Under the pieces are notes generated by a model, which saw only the letters and a program-made list of their open reading frames with translations, was not told where the DNA came from and searched no databases. A program made the translations under genes and the position numbers. A stretch of 64,000 bases of DNA from Quillaja saponaria (lineage: Eukaryota > Streptophyta > Magnoliopsida > Fabales > Quillajaceae), in NCBI GenBank assembly GCA_029379385.1, contig CM055613.1, forward strand, positions 23,223,652-23,287,651. Reading direction: 5' to 3'. This document shows positions 22,098 to 34,748 of the stretch, one piece after another (positions within the stretch are counted from its first letter, which is position 1; each line of letters begins with the position of its first letter).

Positions 22098-24400
22098 ATC
22101 GGAAAACTTTTACCTTTTCACTGCTTTCGGTTTGAGAATGCTAATTTGTAATTCAAAATAGTGCTATATTCCTTTCAATCTTCATGAAATTGATTCATGG
22201 TTTTCTGAAGTGGTATGAGGGATCAACTTTGTTATGGAGGTGATTATGATAGATCACCCAGTAAATTAGAAAACCCATTTTAGGGGCATGATGGGTCTAA
22301 GTAATTATTAAGGGATTTCTTTATGATTGATTAAAATTGAATTGTAATAATACAATCAAATAATTAATCATAGGTAATCATATTATTGTTGGGCCCGTCA
22401 TTCGGTGCACTAAGGGAGGTTGGTGTTGAGTGCTCCAATGATGTGGACATGTTATGTGGGCGACACATGTGACATAAAAAAAAGAATTAAAACTTGTTGC
22501 CTTTGTAACAACCTACTTGAAAGACGTGCACACACCTTCAAACTAAATTGAAGGAATTGAACTTGACTTGTTAAATAACATAAAAATTCTGCAATGTTTG
22601 ATTTTGTACACTAATGTTTTGACTTGTTAAGTAACATAGAAATTCTGCTACGCTGTTTGATTTGGTACACTAATGTTATAAAACTGCCTAAGGAAAAGCT
22701 AGTAAAATGAGTACACTAAAGACCTGCATAATTGAATTAGATGGATATAAGGTATTAACTAAACTAATGCCATGAGAATTAGTAATGAAATTCTTGTTAT
22801 ATGTATCTGCTAGGCACTAACTATTTTTATAATAGATAGGAAGAAATGTAAGATTTAATAGAAACTTGTCAACCATCTTAAGGATGGAAGACAAGTTATA
22901 AGAAAAAGGGTTTGCTAGGTTTTAAGGTAAGATTATGGAGGTTACTATGTGTGGCATATTGATAAAGGGAGTTAGAATAAGTAAATTGATTAAATCCTAG
23001 GGTTACCTTATTGTTATTATAATTATAGAATAATATACACTAGGACTTGGTAACTTCGGGATTTAAACATCTTGATTTACTAGACATAATGCAATTAACA
23101 CTACCAAATTATCTAATAGATGTTAATGTAATTAAAATTCCATTAACTAAGTGTATAAATATACATATACTACATTCTAGTACCATGAGTATAAATACAT
23201 AAATACCCGAGTGGTGGAGAATAAAATATACAAGTATACACTAGTGGAGGAGTATTATATTAATAAAATACACAGTGGAGGTATAAGGGTGTTTCGCAAG
23301 GAACAATTCTATCGGGGTACAAGGATAAGTCAAGAACACGTATGTTTGGTATCTTGCATGCAATAATCATTCGTAATTAAACCTATACAATCTACGACCT
23401 ATTAGATACAAACAAAGTAATATAAAAATACAAACCCCAACTTAATGGAAGGGCAATTAGGGAATTTTATACTAATCTCCTAATGTATATATATGTATAA
23501 GCCATTCTCTCCTTCCTCCCTAAGACACCATTTTTTGCAAGTGAATCCGAGAGAGAGTGGAGAGAAAATACAATTTACCAAGCTTTGCATGCAAGGGTTT
23601 GAGAGCTCCAATCTGAAAATTGAAACCATAATTGAAGTCAGCAGACCTAGGAGACCAAGTTACTTGTGCTTCGAGTAATTTTTGGGCAATTTGAACAAAG
23701 GGGTTTCTGGAATCTGGCCATGGGAAGTTAAGCTTGAAGATAGGGCTATTTCAAAGGGAATTCAGAGGGGATTTAAGGTGGAAAAGGAGGAAACAATCAC
23801 TTAAAAAATAGGACTAAGTAGCTGGTTAAAAGAGTATGTAACCAATGCTTCCTCAACTATATATTTTCCATAAATTTGTAGTAAACATTTGGTTCTTTTA
23901 ATTCAGTAAAATTGCTCCTTGACAACCATCTAGTATTTATGTTTCTCAGTTTCATTCTCAATTGCTAAAAATTTGCTGAAAGCATGTACTTGATAGTATA
24001 TGGATTTTAGTGTGCATGTTGCATGGATGCATTTGGATGTTGACCTCAAAAGTGTCATTGGCCCTAGAAGTGCATCTGTAACAATCAGAAGTTAATACAT
24101 TCTACACCTTCCATGGTGTATTATAATACCTTTTTATACATTGTTGTTGTCTATTCATCATTTTGTTTATTCATTATTATGTTTATGCCTGTTTTCACCT
24201 TCTTCATTAATTTGTTTTAATTTCGTAGTTTATGTTTTAGTCATGCACATTCTAGGTCAAATTGTATAATATTATTTTGTTAAATAATTTTCATGTATTT
24301 GCAAATTTTTGTGCTACCTCATGACAACATATCAGCGTACCTTTATCGTGTTTATGATGCTTTCTACATTAGAAGGTACTGATAAATCTATGAAATAGCC
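22098..24400. other. Intergenic DNA downstream of the AFB gene
   Basis: No gene recognised. The first 200 bp should hold the 3' untranslated region and polyadenylation site of the AFB gene. Short frames near 23493-23678 show no known domain. Confidence 0.4.
22565..22679. repeat. Tandem duplication, two copies of about 57 bp
   Basis: Copies 22565-22620 and 22621-22679 both start gacttgttaa and end tacactaatgtt, with a handful of differences and one short indel. Confidence 0.85.
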
Positions 24401-25748
24401 TTATTACATGTCTTTTTATTCATATTATTTGCTGTGTTATTGAGTTTTAGTTTAATTGTTGCTTAGTTGAGCCATTTGTTTCAAATTGTGGAATTATAGT
24501 TGAGTATGCTTAGGATTTAGCCTTTAATTATGAATTTCTTTAATTCTTAACTTAGTTTGTGCGTTTTGAAAGTTTATTGCTTGAAAGAAAGCAATTTGAA
24601 GTCAAAGTAGAGTCAAACAAGGATTTCCTACATGTCGGGCACCACAGCCATGGAAAAGGGACATCACAGTGCCCAAAGTCGTGCAAAAAGCAACCAGGTA
24701 GAGGCTAGGGCGCTAGGCCACTAGAAAAGAAGGCAGCCAGTGCCTAGGCACCAGAAAAGCAGCCCCCCCACTTTGATTTTCACTTGCTGAGGCTACAGAA
24801 CTTCAATGTTGCGGCGCCGGTTCCATTCCTAGTTCGAATTGACTTCTTTTTTAGGGTTTTGAAGCCTATTTAATGAGGTTTATGTTGGGGAATATAAACA
24901 CACAAGTTTAGCTAAGAAAGTTTGGAGTTTAGAGACATCAAGAATGCAAGGAACAAGAGGAGCATGGGATGTTTGAAGGTTGAAGCCTGACAACCATCGA
25001 CTTTCTTCATTCTACTCTTTCCTTTCCTTGTATTTATTTGATGTTTTCTTTATATAAGTCCATGTTTACACTAAGTAGGATGGAGTAGTTACTTCTCTAT
25101 GATTACAATGGAACTCAACATGTAACTTGATTGCTTAGGGTTTGTTACATGAATTATTTATCTTATTATAAGCTTTATGCTTCTAATTGATTAGTTATCA
25201 TTTAGATTGATTTGGTAACTTAGAGGAGCCTTGACAAAGGAAATATTGGTTTAGCCTTGAATAAGATAGAACTTGTTTAAATTCATTCACATACTTAATT
25301 GAATTTGATTTGTATGTAGGATAGAAATATACCTCTATACCTTGTGTAGTCATTGTTAGGTCTATATTTAATGAGTATAGCTTAATTCAATTCTCATATA
25401 AATAAAGTGAATTGGTTAAGTTAGATATTATTATAAACAATTCAAATGGTATTTATAATTAAATAAGAACCCTAAGTTAATAATTCGGTATCATAACTAA
25501 GTATAATAGATAATAATAATCCAAGTGAGTGTTGAGAGAAGTTATAATTCTAGGTTTTCTCTACATTCTTGCATTTGCTTGCTTTAGTTTAGTTACAAAT
25601 CTCTCAAAATTCATTCATTTGGATAAAGTTAGGATCAATCAATTTTAATACTTAGCAATTGTTAGATCTAATTCCTCGTGGGTTCAATACTCTACTTATA
25701 CTTTATTACTTGTTTATGATATGTGCATTTGCTTGATAAATCCGACAA
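24400..25748 (+). mobile_element. Possible solo LTR of a Gypsy-type retrotransposon
   Basis: The right part ends with tcgtgggttcaatactctac, then a T-rich stretch and gataaatccgacaaca at about 25748. This style of ending is known from LTRs of plant Gypsy (Tat/Ogre-like) elements. A tatttaatgagg box near 24868 could be the LTR promoter. The left end and a 5-bp target duplication could not be fixed, and no gag-pol is adjacent, so the call rests on style only. Confidence 0.3.
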
Positions 25749-25749
25749 C

Positions 25750-26549
25750 ATGTACACAAATATTGAGTTTTTTCTTTGCTCTATGATGCCTTTCTCTAAA
25801 CCTTTAACTTTCCATTCTTATGGTTGATTTTCTTCTTATTTTGTAGATAATTGTATGTTGTTAGAGATTTTTGTGAGTTCTTTGCTAGAGAAGTGGTATT
25901 TATAATATATGTTATTATTATTATTATTATTTGGTTATATTGTTATTAAACTTGAATATTTTGATTGTGTTTTTTTTTATTTTTTTCAGTTTACTCATTT
26001 TAAGTTGTAATTATGCTTCTTTTCCTCTTTCTCCTTTAATGTGAATGCTTTCTTTCTCTGTTTGCATTTGGACAAGGTTGCTTTCACTTCTTATTTATAG
26101 ATTCCTGTCAATGTATTCATATCTTAAGAAAAAGGAGCATTACTTGCTATCGGATGGAAAATATAATTTGATCAATACTGATTGACTTCACTAAGTGCAG
26201 TACTTCCTCATCTTTTGAAATGTGAGCTTAAAGTACAAAATGAATCAGTAGAAAGTTTCAATATTATCTTTCCATGATATTCAAATTAAGAATGAGAAGT
26301 GATTATCTAGCTTCTATTGGAAACTTGGCAAGTTTAGACTAAGTTGTAACATCTTTTTTTTATCATGATTAGGAGAACAACTTTACTAATTAACATAAGT
26401 CATTATTTATGCTTCTTTGCCACATGTATCACCTGGTGTGACTTACAAAAAGTCATCAAATCTAGGATACAAGTTTCTTTTAACAATATCTGCTTATTAA
26501 CAATTAAAATTTTGCATGTTGACAATGTCGTTCTATGTTTGAAGCATAA
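25750..26549. other. Intergenic DNA, no gene recognised
   Basis: T-rich and low complexity, with a short (tta)n tract near 25912-25932. Nothing coding is supported. Confidence 0.4.
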
Positions 26550-26557
26550 AACACACA

Positions 26558-28892
26558 TATGGATGGAAATGGACCGGATCGGGTCCGATCAGACCCGATC
26601 CAATATGTGATCCAAAGAGTCTTGGATCGGGCTCGATCTCATATTTTTTATCCATGAATCATGGGCCTTTGACCTGAACCCGATCCATGCCCTTTTTTTT
26701 TCCCTTTATAATAATATGTACAAGTAATTGCTTATTGCTGACAAAAAAAAAAAAAAATCTATACAAGTAATATGAAACCGCTTTTCATTAGTTTTAAATC
26801 ATCCAAACTAGGCAGATCTTTGAACTAAAGTGCACCAATAATGAAGCTTGTATAGTTACTGCTAATGTACAGAATTGCAAGCAGTAAAACTTGTTTCATG
26901 TCCTAACTTCTAATAAAACTACAAATAAAAATAAAGGGCTAAAGAGGTAGGAGAGGTTCAACATGCAGCTAGTAAACTTTTCATAAACAGTTCAACTAAA
27001 CATAATTCAAATCCTTGTAGAAGCTCCAACTTCATCATGACCATCATCATGTATTGTAGCATATGCTATAGAATCTGTCCTTACAAATGACAAGGATAAA
27101 AAATAATTATTAATATTGAAAGTTTAAGATAATAAAAAGAAAATAAATGTCTATTATATAGTGTAAAATTACCTTATCCACCATTAAGTTTTGTCAACCC
27201 AATATGATTATCTTTTAACTTGGCCAATTTAAAAGATCATGTCACTACTCCAAGAAATATCTCCATGACCATGGGTATCCTCTAACAACATATTAAGTAT
27301 GAAGGGCATAATAATCACAAACACAATCTGATCATTCATACATATTACCATATAAGCAAATGAAATTATGAGACTAGCTGATCTGGCACCGACATTATAA
27401 CAGCAACTACCTTATTATCACCAAAATAACTAAACAAATAAAATGGCAACATATCTTGTCCAAAAATAAATAAATGTGTAAAAGGCACAACCCTATACTT
27501 TTGGGAATTGGGAGGAGGGGATGGTACTAAACTGAAGTAGAAGTTTATCTTGTCTTGTAAAAGGATTGTTTGTAAAGAAATGTCACAAACGCCAAACACT
27601 AGTAGTCATTCACATTTCCATCAATTGAAGAACATAATAGTGCATCCTCAAGTGAACTACTAAAATACAGAATGATATGAGCAAATTTACCAAAGAAGAC
27701 ATTTTCAGCATGAAGCAGAGAAACATAAGCATGAGGGAACACATCTTTCAAGGTATAAATACATAATCAGGTTCACATTAGAGGCTAAAGAAACTACTTC
27801 TCACAAGTCAGCAAGGCAAAAACCATCATAAACCAAAAAGTCCAAGACAGGATATGCAAATAATTCCTCTGAAAGAAGATTGATCTGCCACGAAAATTTA
27901 AGTATAGCATGTTACTCTGAAAGCATTCATTTGTTCAAATGACATTCAAGCCAAAATAAAGCTAAGAGGGATACATTTGATGCACAAAGATTGCATATCC
28001 AAATGTAACAAGACTGCAAGCACGCATCAGTATTCCATCAACAGAAGCGCCACCCACAAATCATCAAGCTTTCACATCACTTATAGGCATCAGTAGATGT
28101 CATTTTTAATCTTCTATTACAGCAGGCAACTTCAGATTGGCTCAAAAAAAATAATAGCAGCCATCTCACAGTCATGCTTATACTAATGTCAACAAAATTT
28201 CCCATTAATTTTTGCACATTAAACTATTTCATTCAATTGGCAACAAGAATATCATTACTAAACGAATCAATGATTAGATCGGATAAATCTGAAGCAGCTC
28301 GAGGGGTTAGGGTTTTGAGACAATACACATTTCATAGCCATAAGCTTCTTCCTCTAGGGGAAACGTGGACCATAAACCCTTCCGGCAAAGCAAGGGAATC
28401 CTTCATTTACGTTGACCAGAGGGTGACCTTCATCATATAGACTAAAAGAACAGAACAACCCCTTCATCCTAGAGACTAAAAGAAAAGCCAATTTCAGAAA
28501 TTTTCTTGTTTTGAAAACAAACCCAAAACTCAGAAGTTAAAAACAGATTATTAGCAGAAAAAGGATTCAGAAAAAAAGGGTGTCGCAGAGGGGTAGGAGA
28601 AGAAGAATGCACTGAGGGATAGACAAAGCCATACTTGGAGAGCTTCAATCTAGACAACTACAAATAGGAATCTTCGAGACTGAGCAATCGGTGGAGGCTG
28701 AAGAATTCTTGCGTCAATGAACAAAGTGTGTAACCTGAAATATGATTTGGATCGGATTTTGTCCGACCTGATCCATTAATTTATGGGCATTTTCATAGAA
28801 GACCCGATCTAACTTGTAGATCCAACTTTTAAAAAAATATCTAATCCAAATGTTTTGGATATCCGACCCGACCCGATCCATTGCCATCCCTA
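26558..28892. mobile_element. Non-autonomous hAT transposon, 2.3 kb
   Basis: The left end is tatggatggaaatgg and the right end, read inversely, is tagggatggcaatgg: 15-bp inverted ends with two mismatches. Both are flanked by the same 8 bp, aacacaca (26550-26557 and 28893-28900), the target-duplication size of hAT elements. Subterminal zones repeat gatcgggtc-like words (26575-26690 and 28745-28880), as expected for transposase binding. No transposase is visible inside. The interior, especially 28280-28680, is less AT-biased, with a 5'-leader-like look on the minus strand, so it may hold a captured host fragment I cannot identify. Confidence 0.85.
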
Positions 28893-29237
28893 AACACACA
28901 TAACAAAAACTAAGGAAATTTGGTTATAAAGATATAAATACTTATTCAGATAAAATTTTACTTCTTTACTAAACTAACTCTTATAGTTCTGCTTAATTAC
29001 TAACAATTAGCTACCTTTTACTCATCAGCCTTTCTCATCAATCTTTCATATACTTTAAGAATCACTATAGTATCGATTTTATACAAACAATTCCTTCCAA
29101 CTAAATGATCAAATCACATACTTTAGAAAATAATCTCTTCCTTAGCCATGTGCTACTAGAAAAAACTGAAAGACAATACTACACAATTTCTATGTCATCC
29201 CATGTCTTGGCACGAGTAATTCCTTAGAGTTCTAATT

Positions 29238-29497
29238 AGGGCTGCACATGGGTCGGTAAAAATCGACAAACCGAACTGATTGATACCAAATTTTTGGTTA
29301 GGTTTCGGTATCATAAAATGATCGGTTTTCATTCGGTATGGAAAAAATTAAAACCGAAAGAATCAGTTTAGGTATTATTAATGTATCGGTATACCGATAC
29401 CGATACCGACTTTGTATAAACATCTACCCATTTTCAATATCAGCCCAAGCCTAACTCATATAGCCCACGATTTTTACCGACTCATGTGCAGCCCCGT
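29238..29497. repeat. Foldback at the left end of the hAT element
   Basis: The first 29 bp, gggctgcacatgggtcgg followed by taaaaatcg, recur as an inverted copy at about 29470-29497 (cgatttttaccgactcatg followed by tgcagcccc). This 260-bp unit could be a nested MITE, but only the outer pair of ends at 29238 and 34404 shows a target duplication. Confidence 0.75.
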
Positions 29498-30263
29498 GAA
29501 CACTCGACCTAGAACTCTGTTTAGTGTTCTGAAGTCCAAACTCTCTACACTCTTCGAACCTTAGACTCTGCATCTCTACCACATCCAGTCCCAGCCACCC
29601 ACCCTTTGACCATCATCTCATCCAGCCACCACCGTCCCACCCTTCGATCATCATCTCATCCTACCACCCTTCGATCATATAGTCTATTTGACCAATTCAT
29701 AAGTTGCTGAGTGCCAATTTCGGCCAATATATTCACGTAGGACTAAATTCCAATTTGCAATATCTTTGCAGCAAAAGTAACTTGGCACGATAATTTTGTT
29801 TCTTTCTTTTAACCCATGGTGAACGGCTGAACGCTTAACACCCGGAATCTTCAAGATTTGAGGTATGATTTGATTTAGTGAGTTTGGTGTAGGATCTTTT
29901 AAATCTAGCATGGAAGCTTTGATTTAACTCTGTGTGAACTTGATTACAACGTAAATCTTCAAGAACTGAAGTTGATTTAAGTGACTTTATAGAAGAATCC
30001 AGAAAGCAGCTTCAAATTTATAGGTTAGTAGTTTACCTTCTTGATTTCTTTTAATCTTCTCACTTCCCTCATATCTATATCAAACTAGAAAGACTTTTTT
30101 GCTGGTTTTTTTTTTTTTTTTTGTAATAGTTACATTTGTGAATATACGAAATAGAAATAAAATAAACTTGTCCCAACTTTTACATGGCTGTCATTATTTC
30201 AACACTCCTATGGTAAGATTAGACTAGACAGACTTTGTAAAGACCTGCTACTTAGGTAGATAC

Positions 30264-30287
30264 TATATATATATATATATATATATA
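30264..30287. repeat. (TA)n microsatellite
   Basis: Twelve uninterrupted TA units inside the non-coding left part of the hAT element. Confidence 0.95.
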
Positions 30288-31151
30288 ATCCTGCATCTAT
30301 TTATTAACAAATGGATGACTACTTGACCAAAATATAAAAGCTAACGTACAAAAAAACTGACAAGAAAACTGTCTAATATTAGACAGTGGCAAATTGGCAT
30401 ATAGGTGGTGTAGTGTAATGGTTCTGGTGTTGTTGCATATATGTGGCGGGCATTATATAATATATATGTATAACATAATATAAGAAAACTAATAATTGAT
30501 ATTTGCTTAGTTCATCCATGAATGTGCTTTCTTGAAATGTATGAAAGGTATAATAAGTAATGCAAACATAAGCACTTCACACTATCACAATCTTTTTTTA
30601 CCAAACATCTACTTTAACTGCCATTAGTTTTTAATTTTTATGTATAATTTTTTGGTCTGATAATTAGCCTGTCATGAGCAATTCTAGCATGCACTCATTA
30701 TTTATGTTATTGAATTATACACTTATCTTGTTCTGGATAAAATGGAAAGTTGTTGGAGTAGACTATTTAATAACAATTTGAATTTATATTTGTTAACTAT
30801 TATTTTTTCAAGTTCAAAACAACTCTATGCAGCAGCCCAATGAAATAGTACAACATTATGATAATTTTTCTGGTTTTGTTTAGTTCTGTTTATAGGTATT
30901 TTTTTGATCCAAAATAATTTATTTTTTATTTTATTTTATTTCTCTAGCAAATATGATATGCATCTCAATATCTCCATATATCTCAATATCTGATTGTTTA
31001 TGAAGTAAGAGCTAGCCTAGTTAGGTTATGTATTTGGTTACAGCTTTGCATTTGGATTTGTTTAATGTTCTTAAATTAAATCTTGTTCTGTTTTATATTA
31101 TTGAAATAAAATCTGATTATATCTTTATTTTTTCTATAATATAGCTTTAAT

Positions 31152-33293
31152 ATGAAAACTATACAGGAAATTGAAGTAGTAGATGTAGATGAGTGTATTA
31201 GTGCATTAGATCAACTGGATAGTAGAGCTGCAATTACAAAGGTTGAAGTTTTCTTGAAGACGAAGAAATCTATGATACGGGAAGAGTTTGAAGTTGTTCC
31301 TGCATCATTGGAAGGTGTGAAACCTAATCCCAAATGTAAATGTAAGCATTGTGGAGTTATTGTTAAATGTCATAGTAGAATCAATGGTACTAATGCAATG
31401 AATAACCATTTGCCTACTTGTCAAAAGTATTTAAAAAAAAAATTAGAGAAAAAGGACAACTAGGTGTAGATGACATGATTAAGAAGAAAATGTCTAATAA
31501 TGTTAATGAGAAGGACAAAGGCAAAGTACATAGTGCAGATGATATTAGGAAAGCAATAGTTAAGTACATTGTACTTGGTGAATTGTCATTCAAACATGTG
31601 GATTCATTTGCATTCCGTAGATTATTATCTATTCTAGTTCCATGGTTTGTATGTCCATCTAGAGTGACAATGGCTAGGGATATTTGGATGCGTTATATTG
31701 ATGAGAAGAAAAAGTTAAGAAACTTGTTGATTAGATCAAAGCAAAGGGTTTGCTTAACTACCGATACATGGACTTCTAATCAAAATTTGAACTACATGGC
31801 TTTAACTGCACATTTTATTGATGAGGAATGGAATTTACATAAGAGAATTCTTAATTTTTGCAAGATTAGTAGTCACACGGGATTAGAGATAGGTAAAAGC
31901 ATTGAGAAATGTCTTCTAGATTGGGGGATTGAGAGGGTATTCTCTGTGACAGTGGATAATGCTAGTGCTAATGGGGTAGCATTAAAATACTTGAAAAGGA
32001 AGGTTTCTAGATTGGGGGGGTGCAATATTAGAAGGCGAGTTTAAGTTCCAAAAAGAAAGGTTTCTAAATGTTCCTTCAAGATGGAACTCTACTTACTTAA
32101 TGCTTGAGAGTGCCAATAAGGTCCAAAAAGCTTTTGATTCAATGAAAGAGGAAGATGCTGGGTATAATAAATGGTTTAAGCCAAAGGGTAAGGAAGAATG
32201 TGGGTTTGAAGATGTAGGTGATGATGAAGGTGATGGTGAAGAAGAAGAAGAATTGAAAAAAAATGGTAAGGAAGGACCACCTACTTGTGAAGATTGGGAT
32301 AATGCTAGGGTTTTTACTAAATTTCTCAAAGTCTTTCATGATATTACTTTGAGTTTTTCAGGAACCCTTCATGTGACATCGAATGTTTGTTATAATAGGA
32401 TTGGGGTAGTGGAAATGGAATTGGTTAGATGGTGTAACAACATGGATAATGTTATCTTGAGAAATATGGCTAGAAGTATGAAAATTAAATTTGACAAGTA
32501 TTGGGGTAAGTGTTGAGAAAATCAATCCTTTAATGTTGATTTCAGTTATTCTTGATCCTCGCTATAAGCTTGGATACTTGCGTTATATTTTTGATACTGC
32601 CTACCCTTTTGAAATTGCAATGGACATGGAATTTAAAGTTAAGGATCACTTGGCACATTTGTATGAAGCTTACAGTGCTGAAATTCCAGTTGACATGGCT
32701 GAAACGGGTGTTGAATGTAGTAATTTTGTTGTTGATGACTCCTATGATGAAGGTGTTTTTTCAAGTGCAGTAGATACATGGATGAGTCAAGCTAACAAAA
32801 GGTATAGAGTTAATTCAGAGTCTAAATCAGAGCTTGACATGTATTTGGATGAGGAAATTATTAGAGAGAGGGCTGGTTTTGATATTCTTTTATGGTGGAA
32901 AGCGAATAGCAGCAAGTTTAAGGTTCTTTCAATGATTGCTCATGATGTACAAGCAATCTCAGTTTCTACTGTAGCTTCGGAATCTGTCTTTAGTACTGGA
33001 GGTCGTGTTCTTTTAGATTTTCGGAGCTCATTGCATTGAGAGATAGCGGAAGGGCTTATATGCTTGCAGAATTGGTTAGGCCCTAATATTAATACTATTG
33101 AAAGTAAAGAAATCTTGGAAGAACTCATACAGTCAAAGGAGATTACAGGTATTTAATTTTAGTTGTGTAATTTTCTTGTGCTTTTAATTTTTAATGATAT
33201 TGTTATAAATGTTTCTTTTGTTTTTTCCTCCTTCTAGCATTAACTTCAACTTGCAGCAAGAAGCAGAAGTCTTCTATGGTAATTGATGAGTAA
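31152..33293 (+). pseudogene. hAT transposase (BED zinc finger), frameshifted and internally deleted
   Basis: From ATG 31152 the first frame carries a BED zinc finger (CKHCG followed by HLPTC at about residues 58-90). After a shift near 31430, in an A-run, the RNase-H-like core reads LTTDTWTSNQNLNYMALTAH and VTVDNASAN. A G-run near 32017-32023 shifts the frame again, and right after EGEF some 50 family residues, including the CAHILNLIV block, are missing. Homology resumes with VPSRWNSTYLMLESANK. Another indel lies at about 32508-32518, then LISVILDPRYKL and the dimerisation signature VSTVASESVFSTGGRV near the C-terminus. A TGA follows at 33037-33039. A last short exon (33238-33293) is joined by an intron at 33149-33237. 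The intact protein would cut and paste its own element; this copy cannot be translated through. Confidence 0.9.
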
Positions 33294-34748
33294 ATGTAAG
33301 TTTTCTTTTAACTGTTTTATTATATTTTTCTTGTTAGATATTGTCTTTTGTTAGAAAAGTAAACTTGCTGGATATTGTCATTTGTTGGAAAAGTGGACTG
33401 CTGAATATTCTTTCTTTCTTTTCTTTATATGCAATCATTGTTCTTAGTTATTGAATTAAATAGTGAGGTATATAAATTCTAATATATATACATATATCCT
33501 CTGTCATTTGCTGGAAATGTGGACTTGTTGGATATTGTCATCTTTATGATTGCTATAATTATATGTAGTCAAGATTCTAATATATATACATACATCCTTT
33601 TTTAGCAAGAAAAGGGAACCGATTTTAATGTTCTTAATGGTCTAAAAGTCTAGATAAATATATATCTATCTACTATAACTTTTATTTTCAAGTTTGATCT
33701 ACTGTAACTTTCATTGTTTTCCTTTCAAGTTTCAATAGTATAATTTCATATTTGTTTTCTTTCTTTGGATTTCATTGTCTGTTGCAGCCTTGCAGGTTTA
33801 GACTCTTCTGTCTTCAGGTCTTCAAGGCGGGCAGAGAAATGGAGCTGAACTATTTAGTCTGCTTTGATTTTGAATTTTTAATTATGGAGTTTGTAATTTG
33901 TACTTTGTAGGCAGTGTGCTAACTACTAATATTTTATTTAGAGTTTAGTTTTAAGGTATGTAATTAAGTAATTAATTGATTTAATCTTGTTGATAGGTTT
34001 ACTAAACTTATATATTTTAGTATGTTTATCTTGGAATTTAAGAAGAAAATGAAGTTATTACTTGTTAAAACAGGTTTTAGGTTTATGATAAAAAATATAA
34101 TATGGGCCTTATTTTTATGGCCATAAAATTAATTAGTTATTCAAAAAATAATAATTTTTAGGCCAAAAAATTAGTAAATTTTGATTTGGGCCTGGAGGCC
34201 CATCAGAAAAATAGTGATTTCCAACTTGGGCCAACAGGCCCATCAAAAACCGAATGGAACCGAAACCGAGCAGTCCAATTGCTTCGGTACGATTTCAATA
34301 TTTCAACCAAACCGACAGAAAATAACTAGTTAGATATCGACTTCAATTGGTTCGGTATACAATAACCTTCAATACCGAACCGAACCATACCGAGATCACC
34401 CCTAGTTCTAATAATTCACTCAAATGACTAAAATAAGGGTGAAACCAACTTGGGAAAGACCAAAGATGCAAAACTTAAAAATCTCGATTGAATACAAATA
34501 AGCTTAATTAGTAATGTGAGAGCTACCGCATTTACAATAGCAATTATCTCATTGAAAATAGATAGGGAAAAATGAATATACAAAAACAAACATGTCTAAT
34601 CACTAAATGAATAAAAAAGAGAGGATCATTAAGACCAGGAGATATGTACTAGCTATTGGACAAAAAAAAAAAAAAAAAACATGTTTTTAAAGTGGACCAC
34701 TTCCCAAATCTATTTTAAAAATAAGGATCTTTTATACTTCGTATATTT

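Larger units (their letters stand above)
29238..34404 (+). mobile_element. hAT transposon with decayed transposase, 5.2 kb
   Basis: The element starts tagggctgcac and ends gatcaccccta, and both ends are flanked by gttctaat (29230-29237 and 34405-34412), a perfect 8-bp target duplication. Subterminal zones carry many copies of cggta/taccg words (29270-29410 and 34248-34395), typical of hAT ends. A transposase pseudogene (31152-33293) is transcribed left to right inside. The left end also forms its own inverted repeat with 29470-29497. It begins only 345 bp after the preceding hAT element. Confidence 0.88.

Noticed and set aside
24400..25748. Full-length Gypsy retrotransposon
   Set aside because: Only an LTR-style ending is seen; there is no primer site with downstream gag-pol, so at most a solo LTR is listed at low confidence.
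32093..32339. Minus-strand Ser/Pro- and Phe-rich frames
   Set aside because: They are antisense to the acidic repeat of the hAT transposase and reflect gaa/gat codons.
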